A stretch of 58,310 bases of DNA from an uncultured Verrucomicrobiota bacterium (GCA_903831085.1 CAIKWE010000024.1:1-58310); one strand, 5' to 3'; shown: positions 8,018 through 17,294, counted from the first letter of the stretch. The notes: generated from the sequence alone by a model not told the origin. A program made the numbers and translations.

Positions 8018-8626
8018 TTACATCTTTGCAGCGGCTGAGACGAACATACTGTACAGTTCATCGTACGTTTTTGTGACAGGAAACTGCGGGAATTGTTCAA
8101 TAACATTTTGCGGCGGGCGAAACAGAATGCCCGCGTCGGCCTCAGCCAGCATGGCGGTATCATTATAGGAATCGCCGGCAGCGATCACCTTGAACTTCAG
8201 GTAATGCAGTGCCTTGACCGCCTCGCGTTTCTGGTCGGGCATGCGCAGGTGATAGTCGGCCACGCGCCCGACGGCATCAATTTTGAGACGGTGGCACAGG
8301 AGCGTCGGATGACCGAGTTGCTTCATCAGCGGCGCAGCGAAATCGTAGAAGGTGTCGGACAGGATGATCACCTGAAACTTTTCGCGCAGGCGGTTGAGGA
8401 AGTCGTGCGCACCGGGCAGCGGCCCCATGCCGGCGATAACCGCCTGAATATCGGCGAGCTTCAAATGGTGTTCATCGAGGATGCGCAGGCGCTGACGCAT
8501 CAGCGCATCATAGTCCGGAACATCGCGGGTTGTGGCGCGCAGTTCCTTGATGCCGGTACGCTCCGCCACGTTGATCCAGATCTCCGGAACAAGCACTCCT
8601 TCTAAATCTAAACAGGCAATCTGCAT
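8018..8626 (-). CDS. thrH: Bifunctional phosphoserine phosphatase/homoserine phosphotransferase
   Basis: A HAD-superfamily enzyme of 202 residues, closely matching the ThrH family. It has the nucleophile motif [11 protein letters not shown] at residue 7, the Ser/Thr motif ILSDTFYDF, and the metal-binding GDSYNDT. ThrH dephosphorylates phosphoserine and can move phosphate to homoserine, linking serine and threonine synthesis. DLEG in place of the canonical DxDxT is normal for this family. It is upstream of, and probably in an operon with, the zinc-ribbon/EIIA gene. Confidence 0.93.
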   Translation of the reverse strand: MQIACLDLEGVLVPEIWINVAERTGIKELRATTRDVPDYDALMRQRLRILDEHHLKLADIQAVIAGMGPLPGAHDFLNRLREKFQVIILSDTFYDFAAPLMKQLGHPTLLCHRLKIDAVGRVADYHLRMPDQKREAVKALHYLKFKVIAAGDSYNDTAMLAEADAGILFRPPQNVIEQFPQFPVTKTYDELYSMFVSAAAKM

Positions 8627-8775
8627 GAATTTCCTTTCCGCCTCCGAAAGCGCCTCATTTTAAATTCCAATTTATTTATGGCAAAATAATTAGGAAACCT
8701 TTTTAATGCCACCCCTTCTCAAAGGACAAGCCGCCCGAGGCGGAAAGTCCGGAATATTAACCTGAAATCGAGTCT

Positions 8776-10305
8776 ATGCCTTCTTTTATCGAAAAAATCG
8801 GAAAACTGTTCAAAAAGCAGGAAACCTACCGTCCCTCGCAGTCCAAAGTCGCCGCGAAGCCAGCCGCTGATTCAAAAAAACCAGCCGCCAAACGGCCTCC
8901 ACAGACCGATGCGCCCCGCAAACACGGCCGCGGAGAACACCGCAAGCCCGCCAGCGTACCGCAAAAGGAACGGGCGCCGAGCCCTGCGCCCGTCCGAAAA
9001 GGCTCCCAACCTTGGAACCCCGATTCCTTCCAGGTTGAACCGCAGGAAGGCAAAACCCGTTTCCGCGATCTCGAACTGCCTATTGACCTGCTCCACGCCA
9101 TCGCCGACCTGAAATTCCAGTACTGCACTCCGATTCAGGCGGAAATCCTTCCGTCCGTCCTCGCCGGTAAAGATATGGCGGGCAAAGCGCAGACCGGTAC
9201 CGGCAAAACCGCCGCCTTCCTGCTGGGCATCTTCACCCGCTTCATCAAAAACCGGCAGGAAGCGCCCAAACCCGGAACGCCCCGTGCGCTCATTCTCGCC
9301 CCGACGCGCGAACTCGCCATGCAGATCCGCGACGATGCCGAAAAGCTCAGCACCTACACTCCCTTTACCACCGTCGCCATTTACGGCGGCATCGACTACG
9401 ACAAACAGCGCCGCATGCTCGAACAACCCGTCGACATCATCGTTGCCACGCCGGGCCGTTTGATCGACTTCGCCAATCAGGGTGCCCTCAACCTGCGCGA
9501 AGTCGAAGTGCTCGTCATCGACGAAGCCGACCGCATGCTTGACATGGGCTTCATTCCCGATGTCCGAAAAATTGTCTACAAGACCCCGCCCAAGGAAAAC
9601 CGGCAGACCCTGCTCTTCAGCGCCACCCTCGACGATGAAGTTATGCGCCTCGCCTCCGCCTGGATGACCGATCCCGGCAAAGTTGAAATTGAGCCGGATC
9701 ATAACGCCACCGAACTGATCGACCAGCAGGTCTACCTCGTCACCGACGATCAAAAATTTGCCCTGCTCTACAACATCCTCAAAAAAGAGGTTGGCGACAG
9801 CTCCGCGCTCATCTTCACCAACCGCCGCGACCAGACCGAACGCCTTGCCGACGCCCTCTTCCGCTACGGGATAGACTGCGAGATCCTCTCCGGCGCCGTT
9901 GCCCAGAACAAGCGCCAGCGCATTCTGGCCGACTTCAAAGACGGACGCTGTAAACTCGTTGTCGCCACCGACGTCGCTGGCCGCGGCATCCACGTCGATG
10001 ACATAACCCACGTCGTTAACTTTAACATCCCGTCGCAGGCCGATGACTACGTCCACCGTATCGGCCGCACCGGCCGCGCCGGCAAAAAAGGCATCTCAGT
10101 CACTTTCGCCTGCGAAAAAGAATCGTTCGAGCTTCCCGCGATTGAAGAACTGCTCGGCAAACGCCTGCCCTGCATCCAGCCCGAACCGAACATGCTTGTC
10201 CTGCCCCAGCCGGTGCGTAAAGCGCCCTTCCGCGAAAGCCGTCCGCCGCAACGTAGCGGAGGCGGACGCCCGCCGCCTCGCCGCTCCGGCCCTCCGCGCC
10301 GCTAA
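8776..10305 (+). CDS. rhlB: RhlB-like DEAD-box ATP-dependent RNA helicase
   Basis: This 509-residue RNA helicase has a basic, disordered N-terminal extension (about 1-90) before the helicase core. Motifs seen are the Q motif (YCTPIQAEIL), I (AQTGTGKT), Ia (PTRELA), Ib (TPGR), II (DEADRMLDMGF), III (SAT), IV-V (ATDVAGRGIHV) and VI (YVHRIGRTGRAG). The phrase around the Q motif is most like RhlB, the degradosome helicase. The tail is Arg/Pro-rich and probably binds RNA. Its last ten codons (10273-10305) recur at 18001-18030, beyond the lipid operon. Confidence 0.9.
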   Translation: MPSFIEKIGKLFKKQETYRPSQSKVAAKPAADSKKPAAKRPPQTDAPRKHGRGEHRKPASVPQKERAPSPAPVRKGSQPWNPDSFQVEPQEGKTRFRDLELPIDLLHAIADLKFQYCTPIQAEILPSVLAGKDMAGKAQTGTGKTAAFLLGIFTRFIKNRQEAPKPGTPRALILAPTRELAMQIRDDAEKLSTYTPFTTVAIYGGIDYDKQRRMLEQPVDIIVATPGRLIDFANQGALNLREVEVLVIDEADRMLDMGFIPDVRKIVYKTPPKENRQTLLFSATLDDEVMRLASAWMTDPGKVEIEPDHNATELIDQQVYLVTDDQKFALLYNILKKEVGDSSALIFTNRRDQTERLADALFRYGIDCEILSGAVAQNKRQRILADFKDGRCKLVVATDVAGRGIHVDDITHVVNFNIPSQADDYVHRIGRTGRAGKKGISVTFACEKESFELPAIEELLGKRLPCIQPEPNMLVLPQPVRKAPFRESRPPQRSGGGRPPPRRSGPPRR

Positions 10306-10347
10306 CCAACTGCGCTGGGGCTTACAGTTTCCCCATACACACAGAAG

Positions 10348-10375
10348 CCGCCCCTTTTCCCGGGCGGATTTTCCC
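10348..10375 (+). terminator. Putative rhlB terminator
   Basis: CCGCCC (10348-10353) pairs with GGGCGG (10362-10367) around an 8-base loop and is followed by a T-rich stretch. It lies about 45 bp after the rhlB stop, consistent with intrinsic termination. Confidence 0.55.
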
Positions 10376-10409
10376 GTTTTTCAATAGCCGAAACTTTTTC
10401 TGCCGTTTT

Positions 10410-10424
10410 TTCCAAGGTTTGGAA
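10410..10424. repeat. TTCCAA-N3-TTGGAA palindrome, perfect
   Basis: Perfect copy with spacer GGT in the rhlB downstream gap. A one-mismatch copy is 42 bp further on (10452-10466). Confidence 0.85.
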
Positions 10425-10497
10425 AAGCACAGGCTGGCCGGATCATTCAACGTCCAATGCTTGGAAAACCAGACGGCAATCGGCTATGCTCCGGCTC

Positions 10498-10566
10498 ATG
10501 CGAAAACCCAACCCAATCCGAGACCGCCTCTACGAAATTATTTTTGAGGCCGCTATCCGCGTTTAG
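10498..10566 (+). pseudogene. Remnant of an ion-channel gene 5' end
   Basis: An ATG opens 22 codons reading NPIRDRLYEIIFEAAIRV before a TAG. From memory of the family, RxRLYEIIFEA followed by xTPAG is the N-terminus of voltage-gated K+-channel-like membrane proteins, and here it stops where the first membrane helix should begin. A further open stretch (10567-10650) has no obvious relationship. It looks like a gene truncated at the left edge of the acquired operon. Nothing else codes between 10306 and 10729; that gap otherwise holds the terminator and two palindromes. Confidence 0.4.
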
Positions 10567-10729
10567 AAAATATCCGTTGGCAACTGGCGATACCCTCACG
10601 ATCCGCAGACCTATGCCGAAGTGGAGTTAAATGTAGAAACTGCTCTTCAATAAACCACTCGTTTTCTTAAAATCCGTGGTCTACTCTAACCACGATTTTG
10701 AAAGTACATTCGACAACGAAAGAAAAGAT

Positions 10730-11710
10730 ATGAATACAGTCAAGGCCATCCGGTTCGTAAGGGCATATATCAAATCTATGCGGCTTTACTATGCGTTTAT
10801 CACGGGAATCGCAGGATGGATCGGGGTCTCGTTTTACAATTTCTGCATGCCGGGACAATACAGTTGGACGAGAAACACGCTGTTGCTGGTCATGCTTTTC
10901 CTGAGCTGGGGAATCAACCAGATCATCAACGATTACCTCGGTCTTCCTGAAGACAGAATCAATGCACCGAACCGCCCGATGGTTACCGGCGAACTCAACC
11001 CCCGCATAGCCATGTGGGTATCCACAATTTTGATGACCGGCGTAATCGGAATCTCATGGGTGCTGAGCCCGTGGGCGATTATTCCGGTTATTCTAGGTGC
11101 CGTTTTAAATGTTGTCTATGAACACGCAAAAGCGTGGTCTTTAGCAGGAAATGTGATCTTCGGCTTGTCGATTGCCATGTGTACCGCATACGGCTTTCTG
11201 GCAGCAGGACCATTGCCGTCTCCAGTCTTTACCAGCCAGCGCATCTGCGTCCTGGTTCTGGTTGCGCTTCTCAACGGACTGATGACCTACTACACTTACT
11301 TCAAAGATTATGCTGGGGACAAGGCCGCAGGAAAACACACCTTCGTCGTTCGATACGGACTGAATGTGGCCCGCTATGCGGGTCTTTTGGGGGCTTTTCT
11401 ACCCACCATCACCTTTTTCATTTTTGTACAGACCAGATGGTTTCCCCTGGAATCCATTTTGTATCACCGCGATTTTGTTTTCTGCGGCATCATGACGCTC
11501 TTCCTGCAATTGTGGACGGCACTGCTGTTCTTCAGGCATCCGGAGGGAGATCGCACCTATTTCAGTCTGGCGACAAATATCCGCGCCTGCGTGGCGGGGC
11601 AAATCACTCTGATTGCCATCTTTAACGGAACGCTGGCGCTTTATTTGCTGTCGGCCAGTTATGTTTTTATCGGGTTCCTGTTTGATCAATACAAGGACGC
11701 AAAATCATGA
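10730..11710 (+). CDS. UbiA-family prenyltransferase
   Basis: An integral membrane prenyltransferase of 326 residues with about eight or nine hydrophobic helices. The two Asp-rich diphosphate-binding motifs are visible: NDYLGLPEDRIN (about 74-85) and the later YFKDYAGDKAAGK (about 205-217). UbiA enzymes attach polyprenyl chains to aromatic or glycerol-phosphate acceptors. The acceptor cannot be inferred from sequence. I start at 10730, where the cytosolic N-terminal helix begins; the ribosome site is weak. It is the first gene of a tightly packed operon and overlaps the radical SAM gene by 4 bp. No quinone genes are nearby, so a lipid role is favoured. Confidence 0.88.
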   Translation: MNTVKAIRFVRAYIKSMRLYYAFITGIAGWIGVSFYNFCMPGQYSWTRNTLLLVMLFLSWGINQIINDYLGLPEDRINAPNRPMVTGELNPRIAMWVSTILMTGVIGISWVLSPWAIIPVILGAVLNVVYEHAKAWSLAGNVIFGLSIAMCTAYGFLAAGPLPSPVFTSQRICVLVLVALLNGLMTYYTYFKDYAGDKAAGKHTFVVRYGLNVARYAGLLGAFLPTITFFIFVQTRWFPLESILYHRDFVFCGIMTLFLQLWTALLFFRHPEGDRTYFSLATNIRACVAGQITLIAIFNGTLALYLLSASYVFIGFLFDQYKDAKS

Positions 11711-12993
11711 GTAAACAGCACTTCCGGACCGGCCTGCTAAAAGGGTTGATTTACCTGCGCATCATCCTGCACATCCCTTTTCACTATGGATTTCGTCCGC
11801 ATTTTTTTTCATCGCCCGTTGCCTACATCCGGTTTCTGCGCCGGGCGCTACAACTGCTGCTCGTATTCCGGCACAACAAGATCGTCCGCGTATTTAACGG
11901 TTACAAACTCCACCTCTACCTTCCGGCCTACCCGTCCAAGGCCTTCTTTTACGCAATAGAAAGCAAGCTGCTGAAATCCCCTCCCGGCCCGACCACTGTT
12001 GTTTTCTCCATGACCAAAGCCTGCCCGTACCATTGCGAGCATTGTTATCAGAAAAAAGACGGCGCTGCGGATTTGGACGAATCCCTGATGATTCAAACGG
12101 CGCTGGCCGTAAAAGACGCCGGCGTAGCGATGTTTGATATTGAGGGAGGAGAGCCGTTTGCCCGTTATTCCAGGCTGCTCAAGCTGGTGCAATCGCTCGA
12201 TGAGCGCAGCGAAATCTGGATTAACACAACCGGCGCACTGGTCAAACCGGGGATGTTCAACGAACTGAAAACCTCCGGTTTATTCGGCATTATGGTTTCA
12301 ATCCACTCGCCGGATCGCGCAAAGCATGACGCCTTTACCGGCGTTCCGGGCTCTTTTGATGCGGCCTGCGCCATCATGAAATCCGGTCGGAGTGCGGGAC
12401 TTGTAACCGCGTGCAATTCCGTTCTCTCGGAGGAGGATATTCGACATGGCGAGCTGGATCGCCTCATGGAGCTCACGCGCGAGCTGAACTGCGATTTTGT
12501 GCAACTCATCCATCCCAAGCCGTCCGGGCTGTGGATCGGAAAAAAAGACGGGATGCAAACGGATCCCGCAATGATCCAGACCATTCAGCAGGAGCATGTC
12601 CGGTATAACAGCCGCGCCATGAATGCCTATCCGGCACTGGCGGCGCAGGTCTTCGAGGAACAGCGAAGCGTGCTGGGATGCACAGCCGGAGCCGCCGACC
12701 GCTACTACATCGGAGCCGGCGGAGAAGTCCAGCCGTGCGAGTTCCTCAATATTTCCTTCGGCAATGTGAAGGAAGATTCCTTCGGCGTCATCTTCGCTCG
12801 CATGCGTTCTGTCTTTAAAGTCCCCTGTTCGGACTGGCTCTGCTGCACGCAAGCCGACGCCATTCAACAGCTTTTTATTCAACACGATATAAAACAAACC
12901 CCTCTTCCGTGGAAGATCACGCGAGAACTGGTGGAAAGCTGGGATCGGGGAGAACCAACCCCCATCTATAAGAAACTCGGCATCTACTCATGA
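11707..12993 (+). CDS. Radical SAM protein with SPASM-like C-terminus
   Basis: A 428-residue radical SAM enzyme. The first 95 residues are hydrophobic and basic, suggesting membrane association. The [4Fe-4S]/SAM motif CPYHCEHC (CxxxCxxC) follows TKA at about residue 103, and IEGGEP is the SAM-contacting GGE motif. The C-terminal region has Cys residues (GCTAGA, QPCEF, CSDWLCC) like SPASM auxiliary clusters. It overlaps genes on both sides by 4 bp, so it is translated with UbiA and the lipid kinase. Substrate unknown; the context suggests modification of a lipid intermediate rather than a peptide, as no small peptide gene is evident nearby. Confidence 0.88.
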   Translation: MSKQHFRTGLLKGLIYLRIILHIPFHYGFRPHFFSSPVAYIRFLRRALQLLLVFRHNKIVRVFNGYKLHLYLPAYPSKAFFYAIESKLLKSPPGPTTVVFSMTKACPYHCEHCYQKKDGAADLDESLMIQTALAVKDAGVAMFDIEGGEPFARYSRLLKLVQSLDERSEIWINTTGALVKPGMFNELKTSGLFGIMVSIHSPDRAKHDAFTGVPGSFDAACAIMKSGRSAGLVTACNSVLSEEDIRHGELDRLMELTRELNCDFVQLIHPKPSGLWIGKKDGMQTDPAMIQTIQQEHVRYNSRAMNAYPALAAQVFEEQRSVLGCTAGAADRYYIGAGGEVQPCEFLNISFGNVKEDSFGVIFARMRSVFKVPCSDWLCCTQADAIQQLFIQHDIKQTPLPWKITRELVESWDRGEPTPIYKKLGIYS

Positions 12994-13901
12994 GCATCAA
13001 ACTCATCATGAATCCGTCATCCCGTTCCGGAAAAGGACGGCAGCTCTGGCCCCTCTGGGAGGCTGAACTTCGCAGAAGGGACGTTTCATTTGAATCGATC
13101 ATCACGTCGGGGCCGGGTGATGCTTTTCAACTTTGTAAAAACTCTACAGGTGACGAGACGCTGATCGCCGCAGGCGGCGACGGAACGATTAACGAAGTGC
13201 TCGATGGAATCATTCAGTCCGGAAACCCTTCTCTGCGAATGGGCGTCCTGTACGCAGGAACCAGTCCGGATTTTTGCCGATTCCACGGAATCCCGACCGA
13301 TCCGATCGCGGCCGTTCAGCATCTGCTGACCGGATCGATTCGGCACGTTGATGCTGTTCAAATCGAGCATGCGGACGATGCGGGCGCTCCGCACATCGCA
13401 ACGTTTGCCTGCGGCTGCAACATTGGACTCGGCGCCGCCGTGGCAGATTTTGCCAATCGACGCCGCCGCCTGCTGGGAGATCGGCTTGGCACCGGCCTGG
13501 GAGTACTTCGCGCCCTGATGCGAACCATTCCAATTGATCTGGATATAGAGATCGACGGGGAAAAGCTGCACCTACCTCAAGTCAATAATCTTTCTATCCT
13601 TAAAAATCCGCACATTGCGTCGGGCCTGAAGCTTAATGTTGAACTGCAACCAGATGACGGCAAACTGGTGCTGGTTGCCATCCATGGACAAACCCGACCC
13701 GGACTTTGCAAACTCCTGCCGGGATTCTGTTCAGGGAACGCCGCCGACTCGGAAGCGGTTCTCGTAAGAGAATGCACTTCTGTCCGCGTTTGTTCCGTCG
13801 CACATCAGGCGATTGAATTCGATGGCGATCCCCGCGGGACACTGCCAATCACAGCACGAATTCTTCCTCGCGCACTCAACCTGATCGGAGGAACCTCATG
13901 A
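12990..13901 (+). CDS. Diacylglycerol/sphingosine-type lipid kinase
   Basis: A 303-residue DAGK-catalytic-domain protein. The N-terminal MNPSSRSGKG and the ATP-binding signature GGDGTINEVLDGI (about residues 55-67) define the family that phosphorylates lipid hydroxyls (diacylglycerol, ceramide, sphingoid bases). The usual GTxNDFAR is replaced by GTSPDFCRF, so the substrate pocket may differ. It overlaps both neighbours by 4 bp. Beside a serine palmitoyltransferase-like gene and a reductase, it most plausibly phosphorylates the lipid made by this operon. Bacterial ceramide kinases belong to the same broad superfamily. Confidence 0.87.
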   Translation: MSIKLIMNPSSRSGKGRQLWPLWEAELRRRDVSFESIITSGPGDAFQLCKNSTGDETLIAAGGDGTINEVLDGIIQSGNPSLRMGVLYAGTSPDFCRFHGIPTDPIAAVQHLLTGSIRHVDAVQIEHADDAGAPHIATFACGCNIGLGAAVADFANRRRRLLGDRLGTGLGVLRALMRTIPIDLDIEIDGEKLHLPQVNNLSILKNPHIASGLKLNVELQPDDGKLVLVAIHGQTRPGLCKLLPGFCSGNAADSEAVLVRECTSVRVCSVAHQAIEFDGDPRGTLPITARILPRALNLIGGTS

Positions 13902-14890
13902 CCGAAATTGAAATCATCCGCATGATCTCAGGCAAGTTCCCACGAAGCGATCAACAACTGAACAAGCTGTTTGAATGCGATGCGGAGCTGCTCCGCATCG
14001 GCGAGCAAATCTGGGGACTTTCCATGGATGAATTCAGCCCCGGGGAGGATTTTTTCACATCGGATCAACCCCGGGTTCTTGGCGCAAATCTGGCGGTAGC
14101 GACACTCAGTGATCTTTTTGCCGCAGGGGTTGAGCCTCGGTTTTTTATGCACTCGCTCTCCGTTCCGAAAACTGTGAGTTCATTTTTTCTGAAAGAGTTG
14201 ACTGATGGCATTCAGTCGGTGCTTGGTCAGGCGAGATGCTTTCTTTGCGGAGGCGATCTGGGAACCGCCGACACCTGGCGGTACTGCGGTTTTGCCATGG
14301 GTCCGGTCGGTGCCGCAGCTCCTATCACCCGCAAGCTGGCCGGCACCTCGAAAACACTCTGGATTACAGGACAGCTGGGCGATGCCAATCTGGCCGTTCT
14401 GAACCAAACATCCACCCCGGCGTTTGAATTGCGGCTCAGGGAAGCAGAACTGATTCGAAAGTATGCGAATGGATGCATCGATACCAGCGGAGGCCTCATG
14501 GATGCGCTCTGGACGCTGCACCTCCTGAACCCGCAGTTGCAGATCAATCTTCATGCCGAAAAAATCCCCTTTGCACACGCGCTCCGCGCGTACCCTCTGC
14601 CGCCGGGCATTCCTCTTGAGGCCGCACTCGTTGGCGGCGCAGGCGAGTACGAATTGCTGTTCGCAACTCCAGACGACCTGTCCAGCACGGCCAGAGCCGG
14701 ACTGGAATCAATGGACATAACCGCCATTGCCGATCTCTCCATCAACGCGACACCCGGCCTGTTCATCTGCCGAAATAATGAACCCCTTCGCGCCATGACA
14801 ACCCCGCCGCCCTGCCCGCGGGAAATTGAATCGATAACAGAGTACGTCCACGCAGTCGCGGGCTTTGCCGCCAATTTATTCAAGGGATAA
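13898..14890 (+). CDS. ThiL/AIR-synthase-like ATP-dependent enzyme
   Basis: This 330-residue protein has the PurM/ThiL/HypE/SelD fold. Its segments GEDFF, ATLSDLFAAGVEP, CGGDLGTAD and DTSGGLMDAL correspond in order to ThiL's substrate and Mg motifs (compare SDFAAMGA, GGDLSQG and DISDGLATD in the real thiL at 2107-2979). It is clearly a paralogue rather than a second thiamine kinase: the GDD Mg motif is altered and thiL is already present. The family activates phosphate, carbonyl or amide groups with ATP. In this operon it may phosphorylate or cyclise a lipid precursor. It overlaps the kinase gene by 4 bp. Confidence 0.78.
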   Translation: MTEIEIIRMISGKFPRSDQQLNKLFECDAELLRIGEQIWGLSMDEFSPGEDFFTSDQPRVLGANLAVATLSDLFAAGVEPRFFMHSLSVPKTVSSFFLKELTDGIQSVLGQARCFLCGGDLGTADTWRYCGFAMGPVGAAAPITRKLAGTSKTLWITGQLGDANLAVLNQTSTPAFELRLREAELIRKYANGCIDTSGGLMDALWTLHLLNPQLQINLHAEKIPFAHALRAYPLPPGIPLEAALVGGAGEYELLFATPDDLSSTARAGLESMDITAIADLSINATPGLFICRNNEPLRAMTTPPPCPREIESITEYVHAVAGFAANLFKG

Positions 14891-14897
14891 ACCGCAA

Positions 14898-14987
14898 ATG
14901 ACACCATGCGAATCCATAGCAGACGGCGGAATGTTTGCGCGATCCAGTACGACAGTTCGCAGCCACTTCGATGCGCTCAACATATGA
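14898..14987 (+). CDS. Possible 29-residue ORF in the operon gap
   Basis: Between the ThiL-like stop and the oxoamine-synthase start, an ATG opens 29 codons containing CESIADGGMFARSS and ending DALNI. The stop TGA lies at the start of the next gene's ribosome site. It has no clear Shine-Dalgarno of its own, but fills the only sizeable gap in the first six genes of an otherwise overlapping operon. It may be a leader or coupling peptide, or chance. Confidence 0.3.
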   Translation: MTPCESIADGGMFARSSTTVRSHFDALNI

Positions 14988-15000
14988 AAAAGGAACAACG

Positions 15001-16266
15001 ATGACAGAATCGCATTCCCAGACAAAAAACTTCGAGAATTTCACCTCCCGAAACGGCCAGGCGGATATCTTTCAGAAAGCATATGATCTGGACGCGTTTT
15101 TGCGCTCCACCACACCGGGCTATCTGGATGGTCTAGGCCTTCAGATTTTGGGACCCATGACCAGCACCGTTACGATTCAGGAAAATGACAACGTCACCCA
15201 CGACGTTATCATGATGGGCTCCAATTCATATCTATCGATCACCACGCATCCTCGCGTCATCGAAGCCTGCAAAGCCGCTGCAGATCAATACGGGTACGGC
15301 ATGGGGGCCGTTTCCCTGTACGCAGGTACCAGCCCGTTGCACCGCAAACTGGAATCCTTGATCGCCAAATTCTATGGAACCGAAGATGCCGTTCTGTTCC
15401 CTTGCGGATACTCGGGAAATATCGGCGTCATCTCGGCACTCTGCGGCCCCGGCGATGTGATCATCAACGACACCGCAAATCATGCCTCTATTTTTGATGG
15501 TTGCGCGCTGTCCGGTGCCGAAATCAAACTGTATCTCCATCGCAACATGCGCCATTTGGAAAAAATCCTCAGACGGCTGCCCGCATCACAACAGGGACGT
15601 CTGATTGTGACGGACGGAGTGTTCTCTATGCATGGAGATCTCGCCCCGCTGGACGAAATCGTTGCGCTCGCCCGCCAATATAACTGCCGCATAATGATCG
15701 ACGAAGCGCACGGCGTCGGAGTTGTCGGCCCGACGGGGCGCGGTACTGCGGAACACTTCGGGTGCACCCGAGATATCGATGTAATCTATGGCACACTGAG
15801 TAAAACACCTGGCGCCATTGGCGGTTATTGTGCAGGCTCCATCGCACTCACTCGCTATCTCCGTTATTATGCCCGCACCTATTTCTTTTCTACCAGCATC
15901 CCCGCACCCATCGTGGCGGGTCTGATCGAGGTGTATAAACTCATGATCGAAGATACCGCCGGGCGAAAAGAGCTCATGGAAAACGTGCGGTATATGCTGA
16001 CAGGTCTTAAAGCTCTCGGATTCAACACCGGAGAAACCCAATCGGCCATCATCCCACTGATTGTCGGCGACGAAGAAAAGCTGGGCGCCTTCCAAAATGA
16101 TCTTCGGCGAAACGGACTCTTCACCAATGTCGTAACCTATCCAGCCGTGCGCCGCAAAGAGTGCCGCCTCCGCCTGAATATTATGAGCACGCTGACCCGC
16201 GAGGAAATGGATCGCGCACTGAACCTCCTGAGAACCTTCGGAAAAAAATATTTCATCATCCCATGA
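15001..16266 (+). CDS. Serine palmitoyltransferase-like alpha-oxoamine synthase
   Basis: A PLP enzyme of 421 residues that condenses an amino acid with an acyl thioester to a 2-amino-3-ketone. Motifs include SNSYLSITTHP, NDTANHASIFDG, DEAHGVGVVGPTGRG and the PLP lysine in TLSKTPGAIGGY. The family includes BioF, KBL, HemA and SPT. No biotin or heme genes accompany it; the lipid kinase and reductase neighbours favour an SPT-like role making a long-chain ketobase. AAAAAGGA lies 6 bp before the ATG at 15001, so the longer frame is rejected. It overlaps the reductase gene by 4 bp. Confidence 0.87.
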   Translation: MTESHSQTKNFENFTSRNGQADIFQKAYDLDAFLRSTTPGYLDGLGLQILGPMTSTVTIQENDNVTHDVIMMGSNSYLSITTHPRVIEACKAAADQYGYGMGAVSLYAGTSPLHRKLESLIAKFYGTEDAVLFPCGYSGNIGVISALCGPGDVIINDTANHASIFDGCALSGAEIKLYLHRNMRHLEKILRRLPASQQGRLIVTDGVFSMHGDLAPLDEIVALARQYNCRIMIDEAHGVGVVGPTGRGTAEHFGCTRDIDVIYGTLSKTPGAIGGYCAGSIALTRYLRYYARTYFFSTSIPAPIVAGLIEVYKLMIEDTAGRKELMENVRYMLTGLKALGFNTGETQSAIIPLIVGDEEKLGAFQNDLRRNGLFTNVVTYPAVRRKECRLRLNIMSTLTREEMDRALNLLRTFGKKYFIIP

Positions 16267-17294
16267 AACACGTATTCATAACCGGGGCCGCCGGATTTAT
16301 CGGCGGATATATCGTTAACCAGTTTGTCGACGAGGGCTGGCATGTGCTGGCTCTTGTCCATCGCCGCACATCGCCATCCCTTGATGCCCTTGTAGCAAAG
16401 GGCCGGGTCACGATCCTTCGTGGCGATCTGAAAAACATGCCGCCCATAGGAGCGTCGTTAGTCGCGGAGCTGAACTCGCGCCAAGCGGCTCTTGATGTCA
16501 TCGTCCACTGCGCCGGGCGCGCCTCGGATGTCGGATGGCGGAGCGCATTTCGAAAAGCCAACTATGATTCGGTTCGGGAACTCGTTCAGATTTCAAAAAC
16601 GATGAATGTCCAACGCTTTGTCTTCATATCGACAACCGACGCGTACGGGCTGTCCGACTTCCACGGCGAAGCGGAGGACGAACTGCCCCTGAAAGCAAGG
16701 CCCTCCAATCCTTATCCGGAATTCAAAATCAAAGCGGAACACATGATTCGTCAGGAACTCTCCCCTGAGCAATTCGTCCTCATTCGTCCGGCGCAGGTGT
16801 GGGGTGTTGGAGATCGAACCCTGACCCCCCGAATTGTCGATTTTCTAAAAACATCGCCATGGATCGTTCATTTTGGAAAATGGCGCGGACAGAACCGCTG
16901 GCCACTGGCACATGTTCGAAACGTTGCATTAACAACCTTCCTGGCATCCGTCGATCCCGACATCGGCGGCCACGCCGTAAATGTCGTTGATGACGAACAA
17001 ACCACAATGGATGAGTTCTACCATATTTTGGCCGCCCTCTACCTTCCTCATAAACGCTTTCGCACAGTCACGCTTCCATTTTGGGTTGGCCAAATGGTCT
17101 CTTCACTCATCTCCTGGATATCCAACTGCCTGAATCTGGACACCCCTTTTACGGATCCCTCCTTCTACGCCCTGTATTCAGTCAGTCACAATCTTGACTT
17201 CAGCAATCATCGAATGAAAAAGCTTATCACTCAGGAAAACCGCCACCTGTTCACCCGCGATGAGGGTGTCAAAGAACTAGCGGATATAATTTAG
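16263..17294 (+). CDS. NAD-dependent epimerase/reductase (candidate 3-keto-lipid reductase)
   Basis: An extended SDR protein of 343 residues with Rossmann motif TGAAGFIGG (about 7-15), the Ser/Thr site FISTTDAYG and the catalytic pair YPEFK (YxxxK). The start overlaps the preceding stop as ATGA. In Caulobacter-type sphingolipid synthesis the 3-ketosphinganine reductase CerR is an epimerase-like SDR of this general kind, so a reductase acting directly after the oxoamine synthase is plausible. That is inference from neighbourhood; sugar or sterol substrates remain possible. The C-terminal third is hydrophobic (LPFWVGQMVSSLISWI), suggesting membrane contact. Confidence 0.82.
   Translation: MKHVFITGAAGFIGGYIVNQFVDEGWHVLALVHRRTSPSLDALVAKGRVTILRGDLKNMPPIGASLVAELNSRQAALDVIVHCAGRASDVGWRSAFRKANYDSVRELVQISKTMNVQRFVFISTTDAYGLSDFHGEAEDELPLKARPSNPYPEFKIKAEHMIRQELSPEQFVLIRPAQVWGVGDRTLTPRIVDFLKTSPWIVHFGKWRGQNRWPLAHVRNVALTTFLASVDPDIGGHAVNVVDDEQTTMDEFYHILAALYLPHKRFRTVTLPFWVGQMVSSLISWISNCLNLDTPFTDPSFYALYSVSHNLDFSNHRMKKLITQENRHLFTRDEGVKELADII

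Noticed and set aside
9008-9019. Palindrome-like CCCAACCTTGGAAC in rhlB
   Set aside because: The spacer is 2 rather than 3 bases and one arm is incomplete, so it does not fit the TTCCAA-N3-TTGGAA pattern.
8872-10056. 394-codon minus-strand ORF opposite rhlB
   Set aside because: Low-complexity Gly/Val/Glu/Asp product mirroring GC-rich codons of a clearly real helicase; no domain and no ribosome site.
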